A program made the translations under genes and the position numbers. Positions 18,288 to 27,269 of a stretch of DNA of 63,031 bases are shown piece after piece. Each line of letters opens with the position of its first letter. Within the stretch, counting starts at the first letter, position 1. Where the stretch lies: assembly GCF_020181035.1 (NCBI RefSeq), contig NZ_JAIQYY010000026.1, positions 57,476-120,506 on the forward strand, in the 5' to 3' direction. The stretch comes from Streptomyces sp. CoH27. Its GTDB lineage: Bacteria; Actinomycetota; Actinomycetes; Streptomycetales; Streptomycetaceae. Below the pieces are notes generated by a model that had not been told where the DNA came from, searched no databases, and saw nothing but the letters and a program-made list of their open reading frames with translations.

Positions 18288-18932
18288 CTAGGTCAGTTCC
18301 AGCAGGCCGCGACGCACCGCCTCGGACACCGCGGCCGCCCTGTTGTCCACGCCGAGCTTTCTGTAGATCCGGACCAGGTGTGTCTTGATCGTCGCTTCGC
18401 TCAGATACAGCGACTGCGCGATGGAGCGGTTGCTGAGTCCGTCGGCCATCAACCGGACCACTTCTGCCTCACGTTGCGTCAAGTCCCGTACGGATTCGGG
18501 AACTTGGCCGAAAAGGTGGCCTACCAGTTCAGGGGCCAGGCCCATGCCGCCCTCGGCGGCGCTGCGCACGGCGCGGAAGAGTTCCTCGGGCGGGCCCGCC
18601 TTGAGCACGTAGCCACGGGCGCCTGCCTCCAACGCCCGCACCACATCGGCGCGTCCGGAATAGCTGGTGAGCATCACCACGGGCAGTCCCGGAGCTTCGG
18701 AGGTCAGGCGACGTACGGCCGCCACCCCGTCGATACTCCCGTTCCCGGCGAACCGCAGGTCCATCAGCACGACATCCGGCGCCAGCTCGATCGCGAGGCG
18801 CACGGCCTCTTCCCCGCTGTCCGCCTCCGCGATGACGTCGAGGTCCGCCGCGCCCTCCAGCAGAGCCCGCAACCCGGCCCGTACGACCGCGTGGTCATCG
18901 GCGAGCAGCAGGCGCAGCGCAGCAGCCGTCAT
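18288..18932 (-). CDS. NarL/LuxR-family response regulator
   Basis: 214 residues. The receiver domain has LLADDHAVVRAGL, phosphoacceptor Asp in VVLMDLRF, Thr in VVMLTSY and Lys in GYVLKA. The LuxR helix-turn-helix at about 145-210 contains LTQREAEVVRLMADGLSNRS and SEATIKTHLVRIYRKLGV. The ATG overlaps the stop of the histidine kinase gene by four bases (ATGA), so it is the cognate partner, translated in fixed ratio. Targets are unknown. Confidence 0.95.
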   Translation of the reverse strand: MTAAALRLLLADDHAVVRAGLRALLEGAADLDVIAEADSGEEAVRLAIELAPDVVLMDLRFAGNGSIDGVAAVRRLTSEAPGLPVVMLTSYSGRADVVRALEAGARGYVLKAGPPEELFRAVRSAAEGGMGLAPELVGHLFGQVPESVRDLTQREAEVVRLMADGLSNRSIAQSLYLSEATIKTHLVRIYRKLGVDNRAAAVSEAVRRGLLELT

Positions 18933-20185
18933 CGGGTCGCCGCCGAGGTCACGGACACCAGCGCACCGGCCCGACAGCGGACCGGCAGGGTGGCCCGGAC
19001 CCGCGTGCCCCGACCGGGCAGGCTGTCGACGACCAGCTCACCGCCGCCCTCGTGCAGCCGTGCCCGGGTCGAGGGAAGGCCGAGCCCCCGGCCCGACCGG
19101 GATGCCTCACCGGTGCCGGCCGGGTCGAAGCCGACACCGTCGTCGCACACGTCCAGCTCGATGCGGTCCGGGTGACGGTGCAGCGTCACCGACAGGTTGG
19201 TGGCCCCGGCATGTTCGCGAACGTTCGCCACCATGCTCTGCGCCACACGGAACAGAATGGTCTCGGCATGTCCGTCCGGATCGGGGCGATGGGTACCGGT
19301 CGAGCGGAACTGTACGCGCTGCACGGCCCCTTCCAGCTGGGCGCGGGCGCACAGCAACCGCAGGGAGTCCTCCAGCCCGGCTTCGGCGACCGCGACCGGG
19401 GTGAGGTCCCGGATGATCCGCCGGGTCTCCGCGAGTCCCGAGTCGAGGCCGTCGACGACCGCACGGACCCGGGTCCGCGCCACATCGGGCCGCTCGGCCC
19501 AGTCCCGCTCGGCCGCCTGCAGCAGCATCAGGCTGCCGGACAGTTCCTGGGCGAGCGTGTCGTGCAGGTCCCGGGCGATGCGCGCACGTTCCTCCAGTAC
19601 GCCGGTCCGGTGCCGCTCGTCCGCCAGCACATCCCGTGTGCTGCGCAACTCCTCGACCAGTCGCTGCCGTTCGGCGAGGCTCCGCTGCTGCGACCGGTAC
19701 AGGGCTACGGTGCCCCAGACCGCCGCCACCGGGACGAGCACCATCTCCGCGTCGAACCCACCCGTGCTGCGGGTCAGTTGGCCGACCAGGAGGAACGTGA
19801 TGGCGAGCACCGCGACAGCAGCGGCCCGGGCATCCAGTGAACGCAGAGCCACGCACGCCAGCGGTACGGCACACCAGAGATAGGCACTGGTCAAAGGGGG
19901 CGGGGTGAGGAGGACGAGGATCGTCCACAACAGCAGCAGAGCCGTGACCCAGGTACGCCGGGCGAGGTGGCCGAGCCTGCTCCCGAACGCCAGTCCTCCG
20001 GCGTATGTCATCGCGAGCGTCCCGCTGACCATCACGATGTGCCAGCACAGGGCGAGGTTCAACTGGCTGAGGCGGACCATTGCGGCGCAGACGACGAGGA
20101 AGAACACGAGGTGCGGCAGGTCGCTCGCGGTGAACCGGCGAGGGCGGCCCGGCATGAGTGCGCGGGCGGGGCCGGGGTCGGACAC
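18929..20185 (-). CDS. NarL-type sensor histidine kinase
   Basis: About 418 residues from the GTG at 20185, which has a G-rich ribosome site six bases upstream; the frame is open to an ATG at 20212 with no such site. About five membrane helices (residues 25-150) are followed by a coiled linker, the HisKA_3 helix with LEERARIARDLHDTLAQEL (His is the phosphorylation site), and HATPase_c with NVREHAGATN, DDGVGF and GRGLGLPSTRARL. The signal sensed by the membrane part is unknown. It forms an operon with the regulator at 18288. Confidence 0.93.
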   Translation of the reverse strand: MSDPGPARALMPGRPRRFTASDLPHLVFFLVVCAAMVRLSQLNLALCWHIVMVSGTLAMTYAGGLAFGSRLGHLARRTWVTALLLLWTILVLLTPPPLTSAYLWCAVPLACVALRSLDARAAAVAVLAITFLLVGQLTRSTGGFDAEMVLVPVAAVWGTVALYRSQQRSLAERQRLVEELRSTRDVLADERHRTGVLEERARIARDLHDTLAQELSGSLMLLQAAERDWAERPDVARTRVRAVVDGLDSGLAETRRIIRDLTPVAVAEAGLEDSLRLLCARAQLEGAVQRVQFRSTGTHRPDPDGHAETILFRVAQSMVANVREHAGATNLSVTLHRHPDRIELDVCDDGVGFDPAGTGEASRSGRGLGLPSTRARLHEGGGELVVDSLPGRGTRVRATLPVRCRAGALVSVTSAATR

Positions 20186-20315
20186 GGCAAACCCCCTGGA
20201 CGAATGATCCATCGGGACAGGGGGACCGAGTCTATCCGTCGCTTGTATGACCGATGTGAAAAGCGGGGCTGCCGGCTGAACGGCGAGGAGCACAGACCGG
20301 CAGCCCGCTCGGCGG

Positions 20316-21455
20316 TCATGCCCCGGGGTGCAGCCCGAGCCAGCCGGGTGTGGGATCGCCCTTCACCTCACCGAAGTACAGGGCGAAGGTCTGCTTCCAG
20401 CGCTCCACCTCGGCGCGGTCGGCCATGAAGCGGGGGAAGCCGTCCACGTGGGCATTGGGGTACTCCCACAGGGGCTTGAGGCCGGCCGGGGGAGTGACGT
20501 CGGTGCGCACCGACCAGCCGTTGAAGGAGTTCTTCTGCCGCTCGGTGGACAGCTGCCAGTTGAGGAACAGCTTGGCGGCTGCCGGGTTCTTGGCCCGGTC
20601 GAGGATGGCCATGCGCTGGCCCCAGCCCATGAAGGGGTGTCCGTCGGTGATGACGAACCGCGCGGGCGATGCCGCAGCCGGGACCGCCGAGCCCGCGGTG
20701 CCGATGCCGATCGCCTTCTGCCCGGCGAAGACGGCGTCGCCGGGGGAGTTGCTGCCGCGTGCGAACCGCACGTCCTGGGCGGCGAGCCTGGCCACCCACT
20801 CCCAGCCGTACTGCCGGGCATAGAGCGTGTAGAGGTAGAGGACCGCGTCGTCGTCGTGCGGATACGACGAGGCGATCTTTCCCTTCCACTTCGGGTCGAC
20901 CAGGTCGTACGCGTTGCGCGGTGCCTCCGGGCCCACGGCCGCCGTGCCGTACAGGAAGCTGAAGGCGATCGCTCCGGTGGCCACCCATGCGCCCTGCGGG
21001 TCCTTGAATGCGTCGTAGACCTTGGAGAAACCGGCGGGTTTGTAGTGCAGCAGCCGGCCCTGCTGCTTCCAGCGGACGAAGTCCTGCAGGGTCTGCAGTT
21101 GTACGAGGTCGGGGACGAGGGTGCCGGTGGCGAACTGGTTGTCGACGCGGACGTCGTGATACTTGCTGTAGTCGACGATGAGCGTCAGATCGATGCCCGG
21201 GAAGCGGGCCTTGAACGCGGCCTTCGTACCGTCCTGCTGGGTAGGGGTGTCGCCGCCGGCGTACACGACGAGCTTTCCGCCCTCCGCGAGAGCGGCCCGG
21301 TACAGCTCGTCGAGCGTCCGGGTCTCCTCGGGAGCGGCCGAGTGCCGGGACGCGGCGGCCGAGGCAGGGACCGCCGAGGCACCGAACGCACCGGCGCCGA
21401 GGGCGGCGCCGGCACCGGCGGCAAGGAGGTGTCGTCTGCTGGGAAGGCTGGGCAT
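20316..21455 (-). CDS. Tat-exported ABC solute-binding protein (Fe3+/family 1 type)
   Basis: About 379 residues. The N-terminus SRRHLLAAGAGAALGAGAF with an AxA end is a twin-arginine signal. The mature part resembles Fe3+/sulfate/polyamine-type binding proteins (KLVVYAGGDTPTQQDGTKAAF, LVPDLVQLQTLQDFVRWKQQ, YDLVDPKWKGKIASSYPHDD, GTAGSAVPAA, NPAAAKLFLNW). No permease or ATPase gene lies beside it, so it is an orphan. The start was chosen at the signal peptide although the frame is open about 100 codons upstream. Confidence 0.85.
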   Translation of the reverse strand: MPSLPSRRHLLAAGAGAALGAGAFGASAVPASAAASRHSAAPEETRTLDELYRAALAEGGKLVVYAGGDTPTQQDGTKAAFKARFPGIDLTLIVDYSKYHDVRVDNQFATGTLVPDLVQLQTLQDFVRWKQQGRLLHYKPAGFSKVYDAFKDPQGAWVATGAIAFSFLYGTAAVGPEAPRNAYDLVDPKWKGKIASSYPHDDDAVLYLYTLYARQYGWEWVARLAAQDVRFARGSNSPGDAVFAGQKAIGIGTAGSAVPAAASPARFVITDGHPFMGWGQRMAILDRAKNPAAAKLFLNWQLSTERQKNSFNGWSVRTDVTPPAGLKPLWEYPNAHVDGFPRFMADRAEVERWKQTFALYFGEVKGDPTPGWLGLHPGA

Positions 21456-21711
21456 GCGAGGGGAGACCTCTCTGATGGGGATGGCGGACAAGGCCCCGGC
21501 GCCCTGGGCCGTCGTCATATTGCCGCTGCCCGGCCCGGCTTCGCGTCGTCCCGTCGGAGAGGCAAGACCGGCGGTCGATGGAAGCCGCGTCCAACCGTTC
21601 GGTTGAATGGCCCCGGCCGGTCCGGAGCGGCCGGCACCGGCAGATCGGGCAGCAAGGAGCTCCGGCCCTGGTGCAGGAGCGAGGGGGACGGGCAGAGGGG
21701 GCGAGTAGAGG

Positions 21712-22353
21712 TCAGCCGGCCGCGGCGGAGTCGAGATGGCGGGTGTCACCGAGGCTGACGACTTGGCGGTTGTGGAAGAAGTCGTCCTCGCACAGCGTGG
21801 TGATGCTGCCGGAGGGCGCCCGGAAACTGGCGTAACCGACCGCCTCGATCGGCATCCTGATCCAGGACGCCACGACGAATGTCAAGGAGCCGCCGTGCGT
21901 CACGATGATCTGGTGTACGCACGGATGCTGCAGGATCTCGTCCAGGGCTGCGTAGATGCGCCGCACCCACACAGCCTTGGTCTCGGCGCCCTCCACACCT
22001 TCGTCGTGTTCCAGCCGCTCCCCGACAGCCGGCGGCGGGACGAACCGCTGGTCCAGCCACTCCTGCGGCCTTCCCTCCGCCGCTCCGTAGGACTTCTCCC
22101 GCAGCCTGCGATCCAGGACCGGCTGCACGCCGAACAGCTCAGCAACCTCCATGGCCGTTCGCCGGGTGCGCCGCAGATCCGAGGAGAACAGCTCCACTTC
22201 GGCGCCGTCCGGCACCTGGGTCCGCAGTGCCTGGGCAATGGAGGCTGCCGCACGGATGCCGGCAGGCGTCAGCTCTGCATCGTGCCATCCGCCGACGACC
22301 CCGTCGACGTGGTGCGTCGCCTGTGGATGGGTGACGACGTAAAGAGTGCGCAT
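21712..22353 (-). CDS. Histidine phosphatase superfamily protein with altered RHG motif
   Basis: 213 residues with the phosphoglycerate-mutase-like fold: LTPAGIRAAASIAQAL, ELFSSDLRRTRRTAMEVAEL, a Glu-rich insert (RLEHDEGVEG) and VTHGGSLTFVV with the second catalytic His. The usual N-terminal RHG is THP (VVTHPQATHH): the nucleophilic His is kept, but the phosphate-binding Arg and the Gly are replaced. Reduced or different activity is possible. The ATG at 22353 has GGAG about ten bases upstream. Confidence 0.82.
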   Translation of the reverse strand: MRTLYVVTHPQATHHVDGVVGGWHDAELTPAGIRAAASIAQALRTQVPDGAEVELFSSDLRRTRRTAMEVAELFGVQPVLDRRLREKSYGAAEGRPQEWLDQRFVPPPAVGERLEHDEGVEGAETKAVWVRRIYAALDEILQHPCVHQIIVTHGGSLTFVVASWIRMPIEAVGYASFRAPSGSITTLCEDDFFHNRQVVSLGDTRHLDSAAAG

Positions 22354-22542
22354 GGATTGCGTGCTCCTGCCTGTAAGTGGCCTCCGGCTTGATTGAGTCC
22401 GCAACTATGGAGGAGACGACTCGGCAACACGATCAAACGGGCCGGCTTTGCCTGTCCCCCGACGCTTCATCGTGGCCGAGGCCGTGACGGACACGCTGAG
22501 GCATGCCCAGGCCTCACTGTCAGTGGCTTTCTCCAGAGCAAC

Positions 22543-22611
22543 CGCCCGCTCGCCGAACTGCTCCCCTGGGTGATCCAACGGCTGGACCATCCGCTCACCG
22601 TGGAAGACCTT
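22543..22611 (+). pseudogene. Short AraC-family regulator remnant
   Basis: LAELLPWVIQRLDHPLTVED matches the first helix of the AraC helix-turn-helix region; the frame then departs from the family before the recognition helices. Only about 23 codons are recognisable. The nearby DJ-1 gene suggests an old GlxA-like regulator. The rest of 22354-22846 holds nothing else recognised. Confidence 0.4.
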
Positions 22612-22846
22612 TGCTCAACACCCTTCGGGCCGTCATCCCGCAGCCGGCCGACCACCATCAGTCGTAGAAAACGCGGATCACCTGAGATGAATGGATGGGG
22701 CTGTCACACCGGCGCCTCCCGCTCACGGCGAGCGGGAGGCGGAGACTGATCCCTGGTCGTGGGCCGGGCATCCCGTCCATTGGGCGCTCTCACCCGACCT
22801 CTCCCACACGCTGTAGGTGGCCTGGTGGCTGCCGGCCTCGGCCGGT

Positions 22847-23542
22847 TCAGCCCAGCTTCTTCAGCAGCTCGGCGGCGAGCGGGCCGGAGGAGGCGGGGTT
22901 CTGCCCGGTGACCAGGTTGCGGTCGATGACCACGTGCGGCGCCCACGGCTCGCCGACCTGGACGTCGACGCCGGCCTCTTCGAGCCGCGTCTGGAGCAGC
23001 CACTTGGCCTTGTCGGCGAAGCCGGCCTGGGTTTCCTCGGCGTTGGTGAACGCGGCGACCTGGTACCCGGCGAAGGCATTGGATCCGTCGGCCTTGGTCG
23101 CCGCCAGGAGCGCGGCCGGGGCGTGGCAGACGACACCCAGCGGCTTGCCGGAGGCGAGGGTGTCGGTGAGAATCTTGCCCGAGGTGGCGTTGACGGCGAG
23201 GTCCTCCATCGGGCCATGGCCGCCGGGGTAGAAGACGGCCTCGTAGTCGTCGAGGTTCACGTCCTCCAGCCGGATCGGGGTCTGGATCTCCGCCATGGAC
23301 GCAAGGGCAGCGGCGATCTTGTCGGAGCCCTCCTGGCCGCCGTTGACCTCGGGGGCGAGGCTGCCCTTGTCGACGGTGGGGACGACGCCGCCCGGGGTGG
23401 CGACGACGATCTCGTGGCCGGCGGCCTTGAACGCCTCGTACGGGGCCACGGCTTCCTCGGCCCAGAAGCCGGTGGGGTGCTTGGTGCCGTCGGCCAGCGT
23501 CCAGTGGTCGACGCCGGTCATCACGAAAAGGATCTTCGACAT
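22847..23542 (-). CDS. DJ-1/PfpI (class I glutamine amidotransferase-like) protein
   Basis: About 231 residues of the DJ-1/PfpI superfamily, Hsp31/glyoxalase-III-like branch. Seen: KILFVMTGVD at the N-terminus, FWAEEAVAPYEAF with the conserved acid, FYPGGHGPMEDL, and the nucleophile elbow GVVCHAPAALLAA (Cys139-His140). Such proteins act as glyoxalase/deglycase or chaperone enzymes on reactive carbonyls. The ATG follows GAAGGA by six bases. A LysR gene starts on the opposite strand 184 bp away and is the likely regulator. Confidence 0.9.
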   Translation of the reverse strand: MSKILFVMTGVDHWTLADGTKHPTGFWAEEAVAPYEAFKAAGHEIVVATPGGVVPTVDKGSLAPEVNGGQEGSDKIAAALASMAEIQTPIRLEDVNLDDYEAVFYPGGHGPMEDLAVNATSGKILTDTLASGKPLGVVCHAPAALLAATKADGSNAFAGYQVAAFTNAEETQAGFADKAKWLLQTRLEEAGVDVQVGEPWAPHVVIDRNLVTGQNPASSGPLAAELLKKLG

Positions 23543-23649
23543 GGTGCATCCTTCGGGGGAGAGAGCCTTACTTCGCCGCCTCACCGAGGCTCTGGGCACA
23601 GATCGTCAGCGTGGCGACGCTCTTGAACGTAGGACGCCGGATCATTTGT

Positions 23650-23682
23650 TTCCAATGAAGACGCCTATGGCTGCCATTGGAA
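23650..23682. promoter_or_regulatory. Inverted repeat in the DJ-1/LysR intergenic region
   Basis: TTCCAATG (23650-23657) and its complement CATTGGAA (23675-23682) are separated by 17 bases, about 110 bp upstream of the DJ-1 start. LysR proteins often bind such dyads with their recognition and activation half-sites. Low GC compared with the surroundings supports a control region. Confidence 0.5.
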
Positions 23683-23701
23683 CCTCTATGGGTGAGGATG
23701 C

Positions 23702-23727
23702 CATGGAGAATCGTTAGATTCTCCATG
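23702..23727. promoter_or_regulatory. Perfect 11-bp dyad touching the LysR start codon
   Basis: CATGGAGAATC and its exact complement are separated by GTTA, ending on the first base of the LysR GTG start. A protein bound here would block LysR expression, so autorepression is likely. The core ATGGAGAATC differs from the first dyad in this gap. Confidence 0.6.
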
Positions 23728-24674
23728 TGAGCGATAGGAACTCTCCTGGCAAGAGCCCGGCTCCGCGCCCGGCCGCTGCCCCGCACCAACCCGATCTGAA
23801 CCTGCTGCGCACGTTCCTCGCCGTGTACAGGTCGGGCTCGTTCACCGGCGCCGCTCAGCTGCTGGGGCTGTCGCAGCCCACGGTGACGACGCAGATGCGC
23901 ACCTTGGAGCGGCAGACGGGGCGGGAGTTGTTCGAGCGGCTGCCGCGCGGGGTCGCGCCGACGGTGGTGGCGGACGAACTCGCGGCACGGGTCGCCCCGG
24001 GGCTCGACATGCTCGCCGCGGTGACCGGTCCGGACGCGGCGGCGGGCCGGACGCCGGATCCGGTGCACATCGCGGGTCCCGCCGAGTTCCTGTGCACCGT
24101 CGTACTGCCGGCGCTGGCACCGCTGGTGGCCGACGGACTGCGGCTGCGGGTGGCGACCGGGCTGGCCGATGCGCTGCTCGGCGAACTGCGGGCCGGCCGC
24201 CACGACCTGGTGATCTCCACGATCCGGCCCCGGGGCCGTACGCTGTCCGCGGTCCCGCTGGCGGACGAGGAGTTCGTCCTGGTGGCGGCGCCCTCGTGGG
24301 CCGACCGGCTGAAGGAACCGCTCGCCGTCGAGGGCCCCTCGGTCCTGCATCCGGTTCCGCTGATCACGTACGCGGAGGACCTCCCCATCGCCCGCCGTTA
24401 CTGGCGGCACGTCTTCGGCCGCAGGCTCTCCTGCCCCGCCGCCGTCACGGTGCCGGACCTGCGTGGCGTGAAGGCCGCGGTCGTGGCCGGCGCGGGCTTC
24501 ACCGTGCTGCCCCGCTATCTGTGCACCGAGGAACTGGCCTCGGGCACCCTCGTACCGTTGTATGAACCCGACGACCCGCCGATCAACACCGGGTATCTTG
24601 TGCAGCGGCCGGGCGTCCCCGATAACCCGGACGTGAACCGGGTCCGCGACCACTTGCTGCGCACGGCCCGTTAG
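23727..24674 (+). CDS. LysR-family transcriptional regulator
   Basis: 315 residues. After a Pro/Ala-rich leader the helix-turn-helix reads LNLLRTFLAVYRSGSFTGAA and LGLSQPTVTTQMRTLE. The effector domain (about 105-300) has IAGPAEFLCTVVLPAL, ATGLADALLGEL and GFTVLPRYL. The GTG start abuts a perfect dyad. Divergence from the DJ-1 gene is the standard arrangement for a LysR protein controlling its neighbour and itself. It ends converging on a kinase gene. Confidence 0.93.
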   Translation: MSDRNSPGKSPAPRPAAAPHQPDLNLLRTFLAVYRSGSFTGAAQLLGLSQPTVTTQMRTLERQTGRELFERLPRGVAPTVVADELAARVAPGLDMLAAVTGPDAAAGRTPDPVHIAGPAEFLCTVVLPALAPLVADGLRLRVATGLADALLGELRAGRHDLVISTIRPRGRTLSAVPLADEEFVLVAAPSWADRLKEPLAVEGPSVLHPVPLITYAEDLPIARRYWRHVFGRRLSCPAAVTVPDLRGVKAAVVAGAGFTVLPRYLCTEELASGTLVPLYEPDDPPINTGYLVQRPGVPDNPDVNRVRDHLLRTAR

Positions 24675-24737
24675 AGATCGTCCTGCCGCACGCCTCCGAT
24701 GTCGTCATGGCGGCGCCATGCCGGCGGATGACCCCCT

Positions 24738-26159
24738 TCAGCGCTGTCCTGTGCCGGTCCGGCGCCGCACGAGTGCGACGGTCTCCCACGACACGGTGGC
24801 AACGGCCACCAGCGACAGCAAAAGGTAGAAGACGAAGAGCTTGTGCAGGTCGTCGAGGAAGTACCAGATCGACGCGGTGGCAGTGAACCAGAAGGCGACC
24901 AGTGAGCCGACACCCCGCTGCCGGCTGCGCACCGCGCTGACGATGCAGCAGCCGGCGGCGAGTGCGAGCAGGGCGGCGATGCCGACGTACGAGCTGCCCC
25001 ACCCTATGTCGGCGCGCCGCAGTTCGGAGTTGACCGCAACGGCCTCGGCCACCGGCCCCCAGCCCACCGCGCACGACAGGCGTGTCGACCACGGCAGCGC
25101 CACCACGCCCAACACGCCGGCCGCGATGGCGACCCGGCCGAAGTGAGCGGTGTCCACCAGTTGGCCGTGTGCGCACAGCAGCGACAGCAGGCATCCGAGC
25201 AGAGCCAGAGTGCTGTCGGCGGAAGGGCGGAGCGAGATACGGAACGTGTCCCGGAGGGCGGTTCGATCGCCGGATCGCGTCGCCCGAGGCCCGGGCGTGG
25301 TGGCCTGGGCTGTCGGCATGGCGGCCTGTGTCAGGGCGTCGGTGAGGGCTGCGCGCATCTGCCCGGCATCGGCGAACCGCTCCTCCGGGTCCTTGCCCAG
25401 GGCGCGCAGGATCACCGCCTCCACCGCCGGTGGTATCTGCGGTCTCAGCCGGGAGACGGGCTCGGGTTCGGCGAACAGATGCTGATGCATGACGGCGAAG
25501 GGCGATTCGCCACGGAACGGGGGCCGCCCGGTCAGCAGTTCGTGCAGCAGACACCCCATCGCGTACAGATCGGCCCGATGGTCGATCTCCGCCCCGTTGA
25601 TCTGCTCAGGGGAAAGGTAGGCCGGAGTGCCGATCGCCGCACCGCTACCGGTGATGCGGGTGGCGGTCTCGGCGAACGCCTTGGCGATGCCGAAGTCGAG
25701 GACCTTCACGGTGTCGGGTCCGGTGAGCATGATGTTCGAGGGCTTGATGTCCCTGTGCACGATGCCGCGTTCGTGGCTGTGCTGCAGTGCGTCCAGTACC
25801 GCGCAGGCCGCGTTGATCGCCTCGGCGACGGGGAGCGGGCCGCCGCGCAGCGCCTCGGCGAGGGTGGCACCCTGCACGTACTCCATGACCAGATAGGGCT
25901 GCGGGCCGTCCGGGTGCGGCTCCTCGCCGACGTCGTGGATGGTGGCCACTGCTGGATGGTTCAGCGCGGCGGCCGCGTGAGCCTCACGCCGGAAGCGGGC
26001 TCGCGACTGCGGGTCGTGGGCCAGCTGCGAGGAGAGCAGCTTGACTGCGACGGTGCGGCGCAGTTGCCGGTCGACCCCCCGATGGACCGTTCCCATGCCG
26101 CCCTGCCCGAGCTTCTCGACCAGCTCGTACCGGCCGCTGAGGACCATATCCCGCCCCAC
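24738..26159 (-). CDS. PknB-like Ser/Thr kinase with a polytopic membrane tail
   Basis: About 473 residues from the GTG at 26159, which has a perfect AGGAGG six bases upstream; this beats the ATG four codons inside. The kinase domain (about 10-275) is complete: KLGQGGMGTVHRG, AVKLL, HRDIKPSNIM, DFGIA, GTPAYLSPEQ and DLYAMGCLLHELLTGRPPF. After a Thr/Pro linker come about four to six hydrophobic helices (STLALLGCLLSLLC, YVGIAALLALAAGCCIVSAV, LFVFYLLLSLVAVATVSW), in place of the usual single helix plus PASTA repeats. The tail probably senses a membrane signal. Confidence 0.92.
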   Translation of the reverse strand: MGRDMVLSGRYELVEKLGQGGMGTVHRGVDRQLRRTVAVKLLSSQLAHDPQSRARFRREAHAAAALNHPAVATIHDVGEEPHPDGPQPYLVMEYVQGATLAEALRGGPLPVAEAINAACAVLDALQHSHERGIVHRDIKPSNIMLTGPDTVKVLDFGIAKAFAETATRITGSGAAIGTPAYLSPEQINGAEIDHRADLYAMGCLLHELLTGRPPFRGESPFAVMHQHLFAEPEPVSRLRPQIPPAVEAVILRALGKDPEERFADAGQMRAALTDALTQAAMPTAQATTPGPRATRSGDRTALRDTFRISLRPSADSTLALLGCLLSLLCAHGQLVDTAHFGRVAIAAGVLGVVALPWSTRLSCAVGWGPVAEAVAVNSELRRADIGWGSSYVGIAALLALAAGCCIVSAVRSRQRGVGSLVAFWFTATASIWYFLDDLHKLFVFYLLLSLVAVATVSWETVALVRRRTGTGQR

Positions 26160-26194
26160 TGAACGCCTCCTGTGAATCAGAACCCCGGCGCAGC

Positions 26195-26825
26195 TTACGT
26201 CGCGACCTGGACGGGCCGATCGCCGCATTCGTCGAACTCTCCGTCATCCTGGAGAAGGACCTCGACATCGAGATCAGCGACGAGGAACACCGGCGCGGTG
26301 GGCGCCTGTGTCGCGGTGAGGTTGACGGCGAACATGAACTCGTTCCAGCTGAAGACGAAGCAGATCAGCGCGGTGGCGGCGAGGCCGGGCATGGCGACCG
26401 GTGCGACGATGCGCAGCAGGACGGTGGGCAGTCCGGCGCCGTCGACTTCGGCGGCTTCCAGGATCTCCTTGGGTACCTCGGCGAGGAACGAGCGCATCAT
26501 CCACACTGCGATCGGGAGGTTCATGGCGGTGTAGAGGACGATCAGTGTCCATACGTTGAGAAGAACATCACGTCGGTCCATTTCTGGACCGGTTCGATGG
26601 ACAGTGCGTAGGCGGCCGGCACCGCCAGGGCGAGCATCAGCAGTGTCGAAATGACGCTGGCCATGGCCGAGTTGAGCAGGTACGGGGTGACGTCCCGGCT
26701 GAAGAGCAGCTTGTACTGGTCGAGGGTGAGCGGCGCCGGCAGGCTGGGCGGGTTGGTGGCCGCGTCGGCCTCCGGGGGGAGGTGAGGACCGTCCATGCCA
26801 CCGGTGCGAAGAACGCCAGTGTAGC
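26195..26825 (-). pseudogene. MalG-type sugar ABC permease, decayed
   Basis: Read leftward in three frames: LAFFAPVAWTVLTSP, then EADAATNPPSL...TLDQYKLLFSRDVTPYLLNS and AYALSIEPVQKWTDVMFF. After a deletion come VWTLIVLYTAMNLPIAVWMM, EILEAAEVDGAGLPTVLLRI (EAA loop) and CFVFSWNEFMFAVNLTATQA. The normal end is missing and replaced by an acidic tail. Related full genes are polyol/sugar permeases. At least two frameshifts and a loss of about 25 codons show it is dead. Confidence 0.82.
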
Positions 26826-27010
26826 GAGCCGGCTTCAGCTCGGTCAGGGTGTGGTTCAGCGTGCGCCGGACGCGGCGATCTCCATGGGCGGGCGAAGCGT
26901 CCGCCCGGCCGGCTCCACCCGCTTCCGGTACCCGTCTTGCCCCGTACTGGCGGACGCCCCAGCTGATCGTTTCCACAATGAGGCTCGGGGTGCCGGCCCA
27001 CACCGCCGGC

Positions 27011-27080
27011 GGGTACGGCTCTGGGTCGTCCGCGTGCCGTTGTGCGGCGGCGTTGGGAAGGTCGGCCGCAACGCCTGGGC
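27011..27080. repeat. Copy A of a diverged repeated segment
   Basis: About 70 bases (starting GGGTACGG) align with 52097-52166 at roughly 80% by eye, with differences mostly at third positions when read leftward. The leftward peptide here is ADLPNAAAQRHADDPEPYPP. Both copies look like parts of the same unrecognised protein family left in two decaying places. Confidence 0.45.
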
Positions 27081-27269
27081 GGGCCCGCGTGTCCGGCAGA
27101 TGAGCAGTGATTGACCGTGGCGTGGGTGGCTGCTGCAATGGCCGCATGTTCTCCGCAACGATCCTGGTGATCAGGGCGCACATCGACTTCGGTCGGGTGT
27201 GGTCCGCGGCGTGTTGCTGACCGCGCGCCCGCTTCGCCAGGATCCGTTCGTATCGTCCCGGAGTTCGCC

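Noticed and set aside
24706..24720. CATGGC/GCCATG dyad between the convergent LysR and kinase genes as a terminator
   Set aside because: The stem is only six bases with a three-base loop and no flanking support; too weak to call.
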